A stretch of 64,000 bases of DNA from Billgrantia pellis (GTDB lineage: Bacteria > Pseudomonadota > Gammaproteobacteria > Pseudomonadales > Halomonadaceae). The stretch lies in NCBI RefSeq assembly GCF_008297955.1, contig NZ_VTPY01000003.1, positions 1 to 64,000 on the forward strand, read 5' to 3'. The notes under the pieces were generated by a model, which worked only from the letters and a program-made list of their open reading frames with translations, was not told the DNA's origin and ran no database searches. Made by a program: the position numbers and the translations under genes. Positions within the stretch are counted from its first letter, which is position 1. Every line of letters starts with the position of its first letter. This document shows positions 8,823 to 21,130 of this stretch, piece after piece.

Positions 8823-10181
8823 ATGACTGCACGACTCGAGACTTACCCACTCCCCTATCGAGACGACCCGCTCGCCTACTTCGATGTTCTGCGCCGACGA
8901 CCCGGTGCCGTCCTGTTAGACAGTGGCCGCCCTGTCGCGCCAGGTGGACGCTACGATATCCTCAGCTGCGATCCCGTGTCGGTCATCATCACCGATGCAA
9001 GGGGACGAGTCTCGGTGGATGGCATACCGGTCGCCGACGGCGATCCTTTCGCCGCTCAGCAGCGCCTGATCGATAGCGTGGCGATGCCGCTTCCGGACAG
9101 CGAACTGCCTTTTCTCGGCGGCCTGATCGGCTACTGGGCCTACGATCTGGGCCGCTCGTTGGAGCCCGTGGGAGAGTCGGCGCGCCAAGTCGTCTCGCTA
9201 CCCGCCAGTCGGGTCGGACTGTATGACTGGGCGCTGATACAGGATCACGAGGCCCGCGAGAGCTGGCTGGTGGCCAGCGCCGAGCGACGCCTTCAAGTGC
9301 TGGGCTGGCTGCAATCGGCCCCGCCCACGGCCACATCCTTCCACCTGCTGGCTCCTTTCGCGAGCGAAATGGATCGCGATGGCTATGCTCGACGCTTCGC
9401 TGCCATCCAGCACTACATTCGTGCCGGCGATTGCTATCAGATCAATCTTGCCCAACGCTTCAGCGCTCCCTTCGAGGGCGATCTGTGGTCGGCCTACCTT
9501 CGGCTGCGCCGGGCCACGCCGACTCCGTTTTCCGGCTACATGGCCTGGAGCGCAGGCCATCGAGAGCAGGCTATTCTCTCGCTCTCTCCGGAGCGTTTCC
9601 TGCGATGCCATGCCGACGGTCGCGTGGAGACCCGTCCGATCAAGGGCACACGGCCCCGCGGCACCACGCCTGAAGAGGATCGACGGCTGGCCAGCGAGCT
9701 TTCGGCCAGCCTTAAGGATCGCGCCGAGAACGTGATGATCGTCGACCTCTTGCGCAATGACCTCGGACGAACCTGCCGGCCAGGCAGCGTACGAGTACCG
9801 CAACTGTGCGGGCTGGAGAGCTACGCCAACGTCCACCACTTGGTCAGCGTCGTATGCGGTGAGCTGGCGAAGGGAAAACGGCCGCTTGATCTGCTGGCCG
9901 CCGCCTTTCCTGGCGGTTCGATTACCGGCGCCCCCAAGATTCGCGCGATGCAGATCATCGACGAGCTGGAACTGAGCTGTCGAAGCGTTTATTGCGGCAG
10001 CCTGGGCTATATCGATCTGCGCGGGCGAATGGATACCTCCATCGCCATTCGCACCGCCGTAGCCGATGCCGGGCAGCTCCACCTCTGGGGTGGCGGTGGG
10101 CTGGTGGCCGACTCCGAGGTCGAGGCGGAATACACCGAGACGCTGGACAAGATTCGCCATTTGATGCAGGCACTGGCATAG
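8823..10181 (+). CDS. pabB: Aminodeoxychorismate synthase component I
   Basis: Chorismate-binding enzyme of 452 residues that makes 4-amino-4-deoxychorismate for folate synthesis with a glutamine amidotransferase partner. The C-terminal half carries the family motifs: DCYQINLAQRF, the PIKGTRPRG segment, the ENVMIVDLLRNDLGR segment and the FPGGSITGAPK segment. The PIKG Lys marks PabB, whereas TrpE has PIAG, as in the trpE of this window. ATG 8823 has GAAAGG upstream. It stands alone, so it presumably shares the TrpG amidotransferase. A -10-like TAAAAT is at 8789-8794. Confidence 0.93.
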   Translation: MTARLETYPLPYRDDPLAYFDVLRRRPGAVLLDSGRPVAPGGRYDILSCDPVSVIITDARGRVSVDGIPVADGDPFAAQQRLIDSVAMPLPDSELPFLGGLIGYWAYDLGRSLEPVGESARQVVSLPASRVGLYDWALIQDHEARESWLVASAERRLQVLGWLQSAPPTATSFHLLAPFASEMDRDGYARRFAAIQHYIRAGDCYQINLAQRFSAPFEGDLWSAYLRLRRATPTPFSGYMAWSAGHREQAILSLSPERFLRCHADGRVETRPIKGTRPRGTTPEEDRRLASELSASLKDRAENVMIVDLLRNDLGRTCRPGSVRVPQLCGLESYANVHHLVSVVCGELAKGKRPLDLLAAAFPGGSITGAPKIRAMQIIDELELSCRSVYCGSLGYIDLRGRMDTSIAIRTAVADAGQLHLWGGGGLVADSEVEAEYTETLDKIRHLMQALA

Positions 10182-10199
10182 GCGAAGGCACGCAGGAGA

Positions 10200-10260
10200 G
10201 AATAAGAAAACTTTTTTTATTAACCAATAGATATATCAATCCAAGGAAATGGTATTGGGG
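10200..10260 (+). promoter_or_regulatory. AT-rich upstream region of cysH, possible CysB site
   Basis: This is a conspicuous A/T-rich stretch (a T-run followed by ATTAACC and ATATATC) in a GC-rich genome, about 60-110 bases before cysH. A similar block precedes sbp. CysB, encoded next door, activates such genes by binding AT-rich sites. I cannot define exact boxes. Confidence 0.35.
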
Positions 10261-10317
10261 CGCGCCGGGTGGGCTTTGCTAGGGTAGGCGCATCGCCAAC
10301 ACAACCTTGGACCCCCC

Positions 10318-10938
10318 ATGGAACTCTCACTCGATGCCGTCAACCGTGATTTGGGCAGTGACCCAGAAGCCCTTGTCCGCTGGGCTCTGGAGCAAGGCGT
10401 ACGTCCCATCTGCACGACCAATTTTCGTCCTTTCGAGGCCGTCATCCTGCACATGGTGACGCGTCAGCGGCCGGACATCCCGGTCGTTTGGATGGATCAC
10501 GGTTACAACACGCCGGCGACGTATCGCTTCGCCGATGCCGTCACCGAACGTCTCGGGCTCAACCTGATCACCTACCTTCCTCGCCGCTCCCGGGCGCATC
10601 GTGAGGCCGTCGACGGAGCCATGCCAGGCATCGACGACCCACGGCATGAGAGATTCACACGAGAGGTGAAGCTCGAACCCTTCGAGCGTGCGCTACGCGA
10701 AATGGCACCGGACGTATGGTTCACCGCCTTGCGTGCCGAAGACACACCCGAGCGTGCCCGAATGGCCCCAGTGAGCCGCAACGCCGACGGCCTGCTGAAG
10801 GTATCGCCGCTGCTGTACTGGAGCGCCCGCGATATGTACCAGTATCTGCAAGCCCATGGCCTGCCCAACGAATTCGACTATTTCGACCCCACCAAGGTGG
10901 AGGAGAAACGTGAGTGCGGCCTTCACCTGCAGCACTGA
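10318..10938 (+). CDS. cysH: Phosphoadenylylsulfate reductase-family protein CysH
   Basis: PAPS/APS reductase-family protein of 206 residues, shorter than the roughly 240 of E. coli CysH. It reduces activated sulfate to sulfite with thioredoxin. The catalytic KRECGLH motif is almost at the C-terminus. No paired Cys-Cys motifs of 4Fe-4S APS reductases are seen, which points to the PAPS type. The N-terminal P-loop-like segment is CTTNFRPFEAV instead of the usual SSFG form, and the linker before ECGLH is short. Its neighbour cysB and nearby trxA fit sulfur assimilation. Confidence 0.85.
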   Translation: MELSLDAVNRDLGSDPEALVRWALEQGVRPICTTNFRPFEAVILHMVTRQRPDIPVVWMDHGYNTPATYRFADAVTERLGLNLITYLPRRSRAHREAVDGAMPGIDDPRHERFTREVKLEPFERALREMAPDVWFTALRAEDTPERARMAPVSRNADGLLKVSPLLYWSARDMYQYLQAHGLPNEFDYFDPTKVEEKRECGLHLQH

Positions 10939-10951
10939 ATCCGCTCGGTTA

Positions 10952-12006
<1,055 letters not shown>

Positions 12007-12181
12007 AAATAGCATAAACACAAAACGGGTGCGCGGGCTATCGAAACGCCAGCGAACGCCAATGTCGAGATGCTGGCCCATTTGCCAGGGAACCGGTCGA
12101 CCGCTAACATCAGCCGACCGGACATGCCTTGGCATGTCACAACGATCCGCTCGATGAAGCGCAACGTAACTGGAGATTCAC

Positions 12182-12505
12182 ATGGCCAACAACGTCGATG
12201 TCACCAATGCCAACTTCGAGCAGGAAGTACTGAAGGCAGACCAGCCCGTGCTGCTCAAGTTCTGGGCTCCGTGGTGCGGCCCCTGCAAGGTCATGGCCCC
12301 GGTAATCGATGAGGTTGCCGAGGAGCGTTCCGGCAGCCTCAAGGTCGTTAGCATCAACGTGGATGACGCGCCGGAAATTGCCGCCGAGCAGGGCGTACGC
12401 GGCGTTCCTACCGTGATGTTGTTCAAGTCGGGCTCGAAGGTCGCCTCGCTGGTCGGTGCGCAGTCCAAGTCGCAGCTGGTGCAGTTCATCGACCAGAACG
12501 CCTGA
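12182..12505 (+). CDS. trxA: Thioredoxin 1
   Basis: Classical thioredoxin of 107 residues with the redox motif WCGPC at residues 31-35, the cis-proline segment GVPTVMLF near residue 75, and no signal peptide, so it is cytosolic. It reduces protein disulfides and serves as electron donor to PAPS reductase, among others, which fits its position close to cysH. GGAG lies 7-10 bases before the ATG. An intrinsic terminator follows directly. Confidence 0.96.
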   Translation: MANNVDVTNANFEQEVLKADQPVLLKFWAPWCGPCKVMAPVIDEVAEERSGSLKVVSINVDDAPEIAAEQGVRGVPTVMLFKSGSKVASLVGAQSKSQLVQFIDQNA

Positions 12506-12510
12506 GCCCC

Positions 12511-13674
12511 TCAGCGATGCCCTTCTCGCCCCGGCTTCGGCCGGGGCGTTTGCATTTCGGATCGGCTCGACGCTTTGCTTTCACGCGCATTGCGCGTATC
12601 GCTCGGCGGGGTGACGGTATCTGCGATGCGTCGCTTGCCCGGCCCCAGCATATGGGCGATCCAACGCGTCTGAGGATGACTGTCCAAGGCGATCTTGAGC
12701 GTCATCGTCAGCACCACCGAGAGCAGCATGCCAACCACGCCCAGCATCCAGCCCCAGACGACCAGCGAGAGAAAGGCGACGAAGGCGGACAACCCCAGTG
12801 CGCGCCCCATCAGGCGTGGCTCGACCAAGTTGCCGAGCACGAAATTGATGACCAAGTAGGCCATGGCCAGCCCGAAGGACGGAACCAGGCCGCCGTCACG
12901 GGACACCAGCAGCAGTAGTACCGGCGGCAACGCGGCGATCGCCGAACCGATGTTGGGGATGTAATTGAGAGCGAAGGCCAGCACCCCCCACAGCAGCGGA
13001 AAGTCGACGCCGACAAACACGCAGGCCAACCAGGCCATGACACCGGTCAGCAGGCTCACCAGCGTCTTGACCGCCAGGTAGCGCTTCAGCGTCAGGCTGA
13101 ATTCATGGAAACGCTGCAGGCTGGCTGCCGGATCGTCGAGCGCGAAGGAGACCTTGTCACGGAAATTCAGGGTTTCGAAGAGCATGAAGATCACCAAGAG
13201 CGCCACGACCGTACTCTGCACCAGCAAATTGCCAAGCCCTCCCAGTAGCGTGGACAACCAGCCGCTCTCGTCCTCCACCTCGACCAGGCCTGCCAACAGG
13301 TCGGGGTCGATAGCCAGGCCCATGGAGGCCATGCTGTCGAGCAGGTTGAGGTACTGCTCGTAGAGACGCTCCTCGATGCCCGGCAATGCCTGGATGAACG
13401 TGCCGAAGGTATTGACCACCAGCAACCCCACCAGCGAGAGGAAGGCACCGATCACCAGCAGCGTGACCAGAACCGCAAGGCGCAGGCTCAAGCCCAGCCG
13501 GTGTAGCCAGTTCACCGGCGAGGTGCAAATCACGGCAATGAAGAGTGCCAGAAGAAGGGGAATGATCAGATCCGCGCCGGCGCGAATGCCACCCACGATG
13601 ACCACCAGCGCCGCCAGCGCCAGCGTCAAGGTAAGCGGAAAACCGTAACGTACGTTATCGTCCCGATGAAGCAT
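12511..13674 (-). CDS. AI-2E family (PerM-like) membrane protein
   Basis: Integral membrane protein of about 387 residues with roughly eight hydrophobic segments, including an N-terminal pair (FPLTLTLALAALVVIVGG) and the C-terminal block with NYIPNIGSAIAALPP. It belongs to the AI-2E transporter/UPF0118 family, whose members include PerM and TqsA; substrates are mostly unknown, although one relative is a Na+/H+ antiporter in halophiles. The start at 13674 is chosen because the protein then begins just before the first membrane segment; an ATG at 13710 is possible. The hydrophilic, Arg-rich tail overlaps the trxA terminator. Confidence 0.8.
   Translation of the reverse strand: MLHRDDNVRYGFPLTLTLALAALVVIVGGIRAGADLIIPLLLALFIAVICTSPVNWLHRLGLSLRLAVLVTLLVIGAFLSLVGLLVVNTFGTFIQALPGIEERLYEQYLNLLDSMASMGLAIDPDLLAGLVEVEDESGWLSTLLGGLGNLLVQSTVVALLVIFMLFETLNFRDKVSFALDDPAASLQRFHEFSLTLKRYLAVKTLVSLLTGVMAWLACVFVGVDFPLLWGVLAFALNYIPNIGSAIAALPPVLLLLVSRDGGLVPSFGLAMAYLVINFVLGNLVEPRLMGRALGLSAFVAFLSLVVWGWMLGVVGMLLSVVLTMTLKIALDSHPQTRWIAHMLGPGKRRIADTVTPPSDTRNARESKASSRSEMQTPRPKPGREGHR
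12527..12556 (+). terminator. Terminator of trxA
   Basis: An 8-bp GC-rich stem with a CTTCGG loop (12527-12548) is followed by TTTGCATTT. It lies inside the last codons of the convergent AI-2E gene, so the two transcripts overlap at their ends. Confidence 0.7.
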
Positions 13675-13839
13675 GCCCTCTATCCCTGTTCGGCGTGTCC
13701 TGCTTATCATGACCCGTGCGTGGCGGGTACACAAACCGAACCGCCCGCACAACGCCTGGGTGGATCGGCGAGCCGACACGGCAGGCCCGATTCCCCCGTC
13801 TCATGATGCGGCTTGCCCCGCCCCTGCAAGGAGGCCACC

Positions 13840-16609
<2,770 letters not shown>

Positions 16610-17611
16610 ATGATGATGAACCGCAACAAGACCTCTGTTTTATCTAGCGTCCTGCTAGCCGGAGCTCTCACCTTTTCTGCGCAATCCCAAGCCACCACTT
16701 CTCTTCGCCTAGGTTGGACAACGGCGGACAGCGAGGTGGATCCATACGCAATCACTGCACATTACTTCGTTGAAGAGCTTGAGAAGGCAGCCCCGGGGGA
16801 GTTCGACGTCACGTTTTTCCCCAACCATCAGCTAGGCGACGATACAGAGATGCTTCAGGGCATGCAGCTGGGGATACTGGATGCCGGCGTCATCACCGGC
16901 ACCCAGATCAGCACTATCGATAATAGCTTCCAGCTCAATGACCTCCCGTTCCTTTTCGCTGACAGCGAGCAGGCTCACGAGATACTCGATGGCGAAATTG
17001 GCCAAGAGCTTATGCAGCGTCTCGAGCCGCATGGCATCGTGGGTCTAGGATTCGCCGAGGCTGGCTTCCGCAACACCATCAACAACGTCAGGCCGATCAG
17101 CACCCCCGAAGACTTTCGCGGCATTAAGTTGCGTGTTCAACCTAGCGATCTATTTCTTGCCAGCTTCCGCGCTCTAGGCGCCAATCCAGCTCCCATGGCA
17201 TGGAGCGAAGCCTTTACTGCGGTTCAACAGGGTACAGTCGACGGCTTGGAAATTCCTCTTCCTGTGATTTATGCCAATAAATACCCGGAAGTGACAGAAC
17301 ATCTTTCCCTTACACGCCACACCTACAATGCTTTAGGCTTGCTTATTTCTAAGCAAGCCATGGATAAGATGTCCCCAGAAATGCAAGCCACCGTGCGTGA
17401 GGCTGCTGAGAAGGCAATCCAGCGGCAACGCGAAACTGTTGCGGCTAATGACATGGAAATCCTGACCCAGATCGAGGAACAGGGCATGTCGATCAACGAG
17501 ATCGAAGACGTCGCTGCCTTTCGGGAAAGCGTTGCCACTGTCTATGACGAATACCGCGACAAGATCGGAGGTGACCTGATCGACAGAACCTTACAGCTCA
17601 TCTCCAAGTAA
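16610..17611 (+). CDS. TRAP transporter substrate-binding protein DctP
   Basis: Periplasmic binding protein of 333 residues with a signal peptide (residues 1-28, cleavage near QSQA). It captures an organic acid for the DctQM permease encoded next. The DctP-family region FRGIKLRVQPS carries the conserved Arg that contacts the substrate carboxylate, followed by the segment AWSEAFTAVQQGTVDGLE. GAGGG lies upstream of the ATG triplet. Codon use is visibly less GC-rich than in surrounding housekeeping genes, suggesting acquisition. The substrate is unknown. Confidence 0.92.
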   Translation: MMMNRNKTSVLSSVLLAGALTFSAQSQATTSLRLGWTTADSEVDPYAITAHYFVEELEKAAPGEFDVTFFPNHQLGDDTEMLQGMQLGILDAGVITGTQISTIDNSFQLNDLPFLFADSEQAHEILDGEIGQELMQRLEPHGIVGLGFAEAGFRNTINNVRPISTPEDFRGIKLRVQPSDLFLASFRALGANPAPMAWSEAFTAVQQGTVDGLEIPLPVIYANKYPEVTEHLSLTRHTYNALGLLISKQAMDKMSPEMQATVREAAEKAIQRQRETVAANDMEILTQIEEQGMSINEIEDVAAFRESVATVYDEYRDKIGGDLIDRTLQLISK

Positions 17612-17615
17612 CCCC

Positions 17616-17638
17616 TTGCCCGGCCTCGCGCCGGGCAA
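17616..17638 (+). other. Hairpin between dctP and dctQ
   Basis: A perfect 9-bp stem (17616-17624 with 17630-17638) and 5-base loop directly follow dctP. It has only a weak T-tract. Such hairpins commonly protect or partially terminate the transcript so that binding protein is made in excess of permease. Confidence 0.5.
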
Positions 17639-17658
17639 TCGTTTAGTTGGGGAACATC

Positions 17659-18159
17659 ATGTATCGCTATCTGGATGCCTTAAGCCAGCGGCTGGCTATG
17701 CTTAGCCATTGCCTAGGCGCTCTGTCCGCCTTGGTAATGGTCGGCACTTTGCTGCTGGGCGTTTTCTACCGCTATGCCCTACAAAACTCCCTTTCGTGGT
17801 CTGACGAAGTGGCGCTACTCGCTGCTTCCTGGACGATTTTCTTGTTTTCAAGCGCGCTTGTACGACGCATGGAACACGTCAGAGTCACGCTTGCCCTGTC
17901 ATTGCTACCAGAGGCCCTTGCCGGACTCCTCGAACGCATAAACGTCTTTCTCATTTTCCTGTTTGGCTTGGCTATGGTATGGACAGGTTATGGATTCATG
18001 GATTTTACCTGGAATCAAGTTTCACCAGCGATCCGCTACCCATTATGGATGAAAAATGCTGCACTTCCCGTTGGTGGAGTGGTTATCTGCATTCATGCCA
18101 TAACACTATTGATAAGGCCTAGTTCGCTCAACGAATTAAGGAAACAAGATAATGGATGA
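17659..18159 (+). CDS. TRAP transporter small permease DctQ
   Basis: Small membrane subunit of 166 residues with four predicted transmembrane helices (near residues 17-35, 50-65, 90-110 and 130-150) and the typical WSDEVALLAASWTIFL segment. It pairs with DctM to form the sodium-driven TRAP permease. The ATG at 17659 follows GGGGA; an in-frame TTG lies four codons earlier. The 3' end overlaps dctM by 8 bases. Confidence 0.9.
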   Translation: MYRYLDALSQRLAMLSHCLGALSALVMVGTLLLGVFYRYALQNSLSWSDEVALLAASWTIFLFSSALVRRMEHVRVTLALSLLPEALAGLLERINVFLIFLFGLAMVWTGYGFMDFTWNQVSPAIRYPLWMKNAALPVGGVVICIHAITLLIRPSSLNELRKQDNG

Positions 18160-19432
18160 CACGGGCCTTGTACTCATCCTTGGCCTCTTCGGCCTGCTCA
18201 TTATCGGTACGCCCATTGCCATCGCCCTTGGCTTACTGACGCTGGTCGGCATCTGGATGGCCGACCTCAACCTGCTAATCGCCGCTCAACGCTTCATTGC
18301 CGGCAGTAGCTCAACTACCCTACTCGCCATTCCGGGGTTCATTCTTGCCGGTGAGCTCATGGGAGCCGGAGGGCTTTCACGTCGCCTGGTCAGGCTAGCT
18401 TCTACCTTCATTGGACATCTACCCGGCGGCCTGTCGATGTCGACCGTCGGTGCAGGCACCTTCTTCGGAGCCATCTCGGGCTCTGCACCGGCCACCACTG
18501 CGGCGATCGGCTCGATCATGATTAACGAGCTCGAGACTCGTGGCTACCAGCGTGGATATGCGGCTGCCTTATCAACGGCCGTCGGTCCACTAGGCCAGAT
18601 GATCCCCCCGTCAATTCCCATGGTAATTTGGGGTGTGCTGGCAGAAGAGTCAATTTCCAAGCTTTTTTTGGCCGGGGTGATACCGGGCCTTCTTGCTGCA
18701 GCAGGCTTCTGCGTCGTCAGTGTCATTTATGCCAAACGGCAAGGAGTCGTTAGCGAGTCCCGTGCTTCTGGTACCGATATCATCGCGGCGCTACGGGAAG
18801 GCCTATGGGCGCTTCTCGCCCCCGTCGTCATCCTTGGCGGTATCTATGGGGGGATCTTTACACCGACAGAAGCGGCCATGGTAGGCGCCTTCTACAGCGC
18901 TTTGATTGGACTGTTCGTTTATCGAGATCTGCATTGGCGTCAACTCCCAGGCATACTGATCAATGCGATGCGGACCACAGCCGTCATCATGTTCATCATC
19001 GTGACCGCTTCCGGGTTCGCCTGGGTCATCGCAAGCGAACAATTACCCACGAAGATCACCGAGTTGATCCTTGGCGTCACCACCAACCCGCTATTGTTGT
19101 TGCTATTCATCAATCTGCTTCTCCTGGTGCTCGGAGCTGTGATGGATAACATTTCTGCGATGGTGATCATGAGTGGCGTGCTGATCGGGATCGGCGCGCA
19201 GATTGGGCTGGACCCCATTCAATTGGGCGCCATGGTGGTTATCAATTTTGCCGTCGGCATGGTCACTCCCCCGCTTGGTTATTCGATTTTCGTGGCCTCA
19301 TCGATTAGCGGCATGAGTATCGAGCGTATCGCAAAGCATCTGTTGCCGTTCCTCGGGGTGTTGCTGCTAGTGGTGGGCTTAATTGCCTATGTTCCCGCAA
19401 TCACGCTATGGCTTCCGGGTATGCTCGGATGA
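18152..19432 (+). CDS. TRAP transporter large permease DctM
   Basis: Large membrane subunit of 426 residues with about 12 hydrophobic segments, the transport channel of the TRAP system. Family-typical stretches include SGSAPATTAAIGSIMI, QMIPPSIPMVIWG, GIFTPTEAA and FAVGMVTPPLGYSIFV. Overlaps with dctQ (8 bases) and with the GntR gene (ATGA) show one transcription unit. No truncation is visible. Confidence 0.94.
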   Translation: MDDTGLVLILGLFGLLIIGTPIAIALGLLTLVGIWMADLNLLIAAQRFIAGSSSTTLLAIPGFILAGELMGAGGLSRRLVRLASTFIGHLPGGLSMSTVGAGTFFGAISGSAPATTAAIGSIMINELETRGYQRGYAAALSTAVGPLGQMIPPSIPMVIWGVLAEESISKLFLAGVIPGLLAAAGFCVVSVIYAKRQGVVSESRASGTDIIAALREGLWALLAPVVILGGIYGGIFTPTEAAMVGAFYSALIGLFVYRDLHWRQLPGILINAMRTTAVIMFIIVTASGFAWVIASEQLPTKITELILGVTTNPLLLLLFINLLLLVLGAVMDNISAMVIMSGVLIGIGAQIGLDPIQLGAMVVINFAVGMVTPPLGYSIFVASSISGMSIERIAKHLLPFLGVLLLVVGLIAYVPAITLWLPGMLG

Positions 19433-20172
19433 TATCGCACAAACAACGACCCAGGCCTACCCTCGCGCGTGGTCGCCGCCTCTCGGCTGAAGCCGCAGCG
19501 ACGCTGGAAAGGGAAATACGCGAGGGAATTTATCCACCCAATTCGAAGTTGCCAACAGAGTCAGGGCTGATGGAGCGCTTCGGCATGAGTCGAGCGGTCA
19601 TCCGTGAGGCCATTGCCGAGCTGCGGCGTGCCAATCTGGTTTACACGCAGCAGGGTAGCGGAACGTACATTACCGCCACGCTACCCGAGAGGCCCGTGTT
19701 CGCACTCAGCGCAGACCAGCTTGATCATCACGAGCTGCGCCTTATATATGAAATGCGTCGTGAAGTCGAAGCTGGCGCTGCAGCATTGGCAGCCATTCAC
19801 GCTAGCCAGTCCCAGCGCCGGGACATAGCCGTGGCGCTTGACAACCTCGCCACGAATCTTGCGCTAAAGAAGGATAGTGTTAGGCACGATCTGGCGCTTC
19901 ATCAAGCCATTGCCATAGCCACTGGCAATCACTTTTTCTGCGACTTCATCGAGTTTTTTTACAACCGCATGTCCATGGCTATCAGTACTGCCCGACACAA
20001 CTCATCTCGAGACGCTCAGCTCGAGCGAATCGTGCAGGTTGAGCACCAAAACATCGTCGAGAGCATTCTCAACGCCGAACCGGAAGAGGCACGTGCCGCG
20101 ATGCGCTTGCATCTGTCCAATGCCGCACGACGCCTTGGCCTGAAGGCAACTGCATCGAAGGAAGCAACATGA
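19429..20172 (+). CDS. GntR (FCD) regulator of the TRAP operon
   Basis: FadR-subfamily regulator of 247 residues. The winged helix includes LPTESGLMERFGMSRAVIREAIAELRR-type sequence, and the tail of the DNA-binding domain carries the usual QQGSGTYI; the FCD ligand domain begins near residue 100. The ATG overlaps the dctM stop, so it is made with the transporter. By position it should control this operon, with the transported compound or its product as likely effector. It is distinct from the prp regulator. Confidence 0.88.
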   Translation: MISHKQRPRPTLARGRRLSAEAAATLEREIREGIYPPNSKLPTESGLMERFGMSRAVIREAIAELRRANLVYTQQGSGTYITATLPERPVFALSADQLDHHELRLIYEMRREVEAGAAALAAIHASQSQRRDIAVALDNLATNLALKKDSVRHDLALHQAIAIATGNHFFCDFIEFFYNRMSMAISTARHNSSRDAQLERIVQVEHQNIVESILNAEPEEARAAMRLHLSNAARRLGLKATASKEAT

Positions 20173-21044
20173 CCATCCCCGATATTCCCGCTCCCGATCC
20201 AAACCCACGGCGCCCCATCCGCTCACTTCCCAAGAACGCGTGCGATTGCCATGCGCACATATTCGGCCCGGCCAGCCGCTATTCCTATCATCCAGACCGA
20301 GGTTATACCCCACCAAACGCAAGCGTTGAGGCTTATCAACATATGCTGTCCGTGCTGGGATTCGATCGGGCTGTGCTGGTTCAGCCCAGCGTTTACGGCA
20401 CGGATAACAAGCGTCTTATAGATGGACTACTTCAAGCCCGTGAACAGCACCTGGATTGGCGAGGCGTAGCAGTGCTTGATCCCGGCGTCACTGATGATGA
20501 GATAGCCCATCTACATGCGTTGGGGGTTCGTGGTATCCGTATCAACCTGCTGTTTCCAGGTGGTGTGGACTTTAACGCTATCACCACACTAAGCGAGCGA
20601 ATCGAGCCTTGGGGATGGCACGTCCAGTGCCTTATCGACGTGTCCGATTTTCATGATCTGAGTGGTACTCTCGATCGCCTACCCTTGCCCAAGGTTATCG
20701 ACCATATGGGACATATTCCTGTCTTTAAAGGGGTCAATCATCCCGGCTTTCAACACCTCCTGAATCGTATCGATGGAGGCGATACGTGGGTCAAGCTCTC
20801 CGGACCCAATCGCATGACGGCCCGAGTGCGCTCACCCTATTGTGACGTCGACCCCTTCGCTTCTGCCCTGATAAGCCGTAACGCGGATCGCTGTGTCTTT
20901 GGCACAGATTGGCCGCATGTGAAGCTTCCCAATACTATGCCAAATGATGGCGACCTGGTGGATGAACTTCTTCGCCTGGTGGAAGACGACACGACGCTTG
21001 AGAAGATACTTGTCCACAATCCTACTCAGCTCTATGGCTTTTAA
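20169..21044 (+). CDS. LigI-like amidohydrolase/lactonase
   Basis: Amidohydrolase-2 family protein (COG3618 group) of 291 residues, cytosolic, related to 2-pyrone-4,6-dicarboxylate lactonase LigI and sugar-acid lactonases. The first-strand motif DCHAHIFGP (near residue 26), the VIDHMGHIP motif mid-protein, and the eighth-strand Asp in VFGTDWPH are visible. ATGA overlap with the regulator gene puts it in the TRAP operon, so it probably hydrolyses the lactone or cyclic acid taken up by DctPQM. The exact substrate cannot be read from sequence. Confidence 0.8.
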   Translation: MTIPDIPAPDPNPRRPIRSLPKNACDCHAHIFGPASRYSYHPDRGYTPPNASVEAYQHMLSVLGFDRAVLVQPSVYGTDNKRLIDGLLQAREQHLDWRGVAVLDPGVTDDEIAHLHALGVRGIRINLLFPGGVDFNAITTLSERIEPWGWHVQCLIDVSDFHDLSGTLDRLPLPKVIDHMGHIPVFKGVNHPGFQHLLNRIDGGDTWVKLSGPNRMTARVRSPYCDVDPFASALISRNADRCVFGTDWPHVKLPNTMPNDGDLVDELLRLVEDDTTLEKILVHNPTQLYGF

Positions 21045-21130
21045 GCCTCGCCCAACCAAAGCGATGCCCGTGCTACAGTATACGGTGCGTGTTTGCATAC
21101 ACACCTCGCTACCTTGACGTAGGAAAAGGC

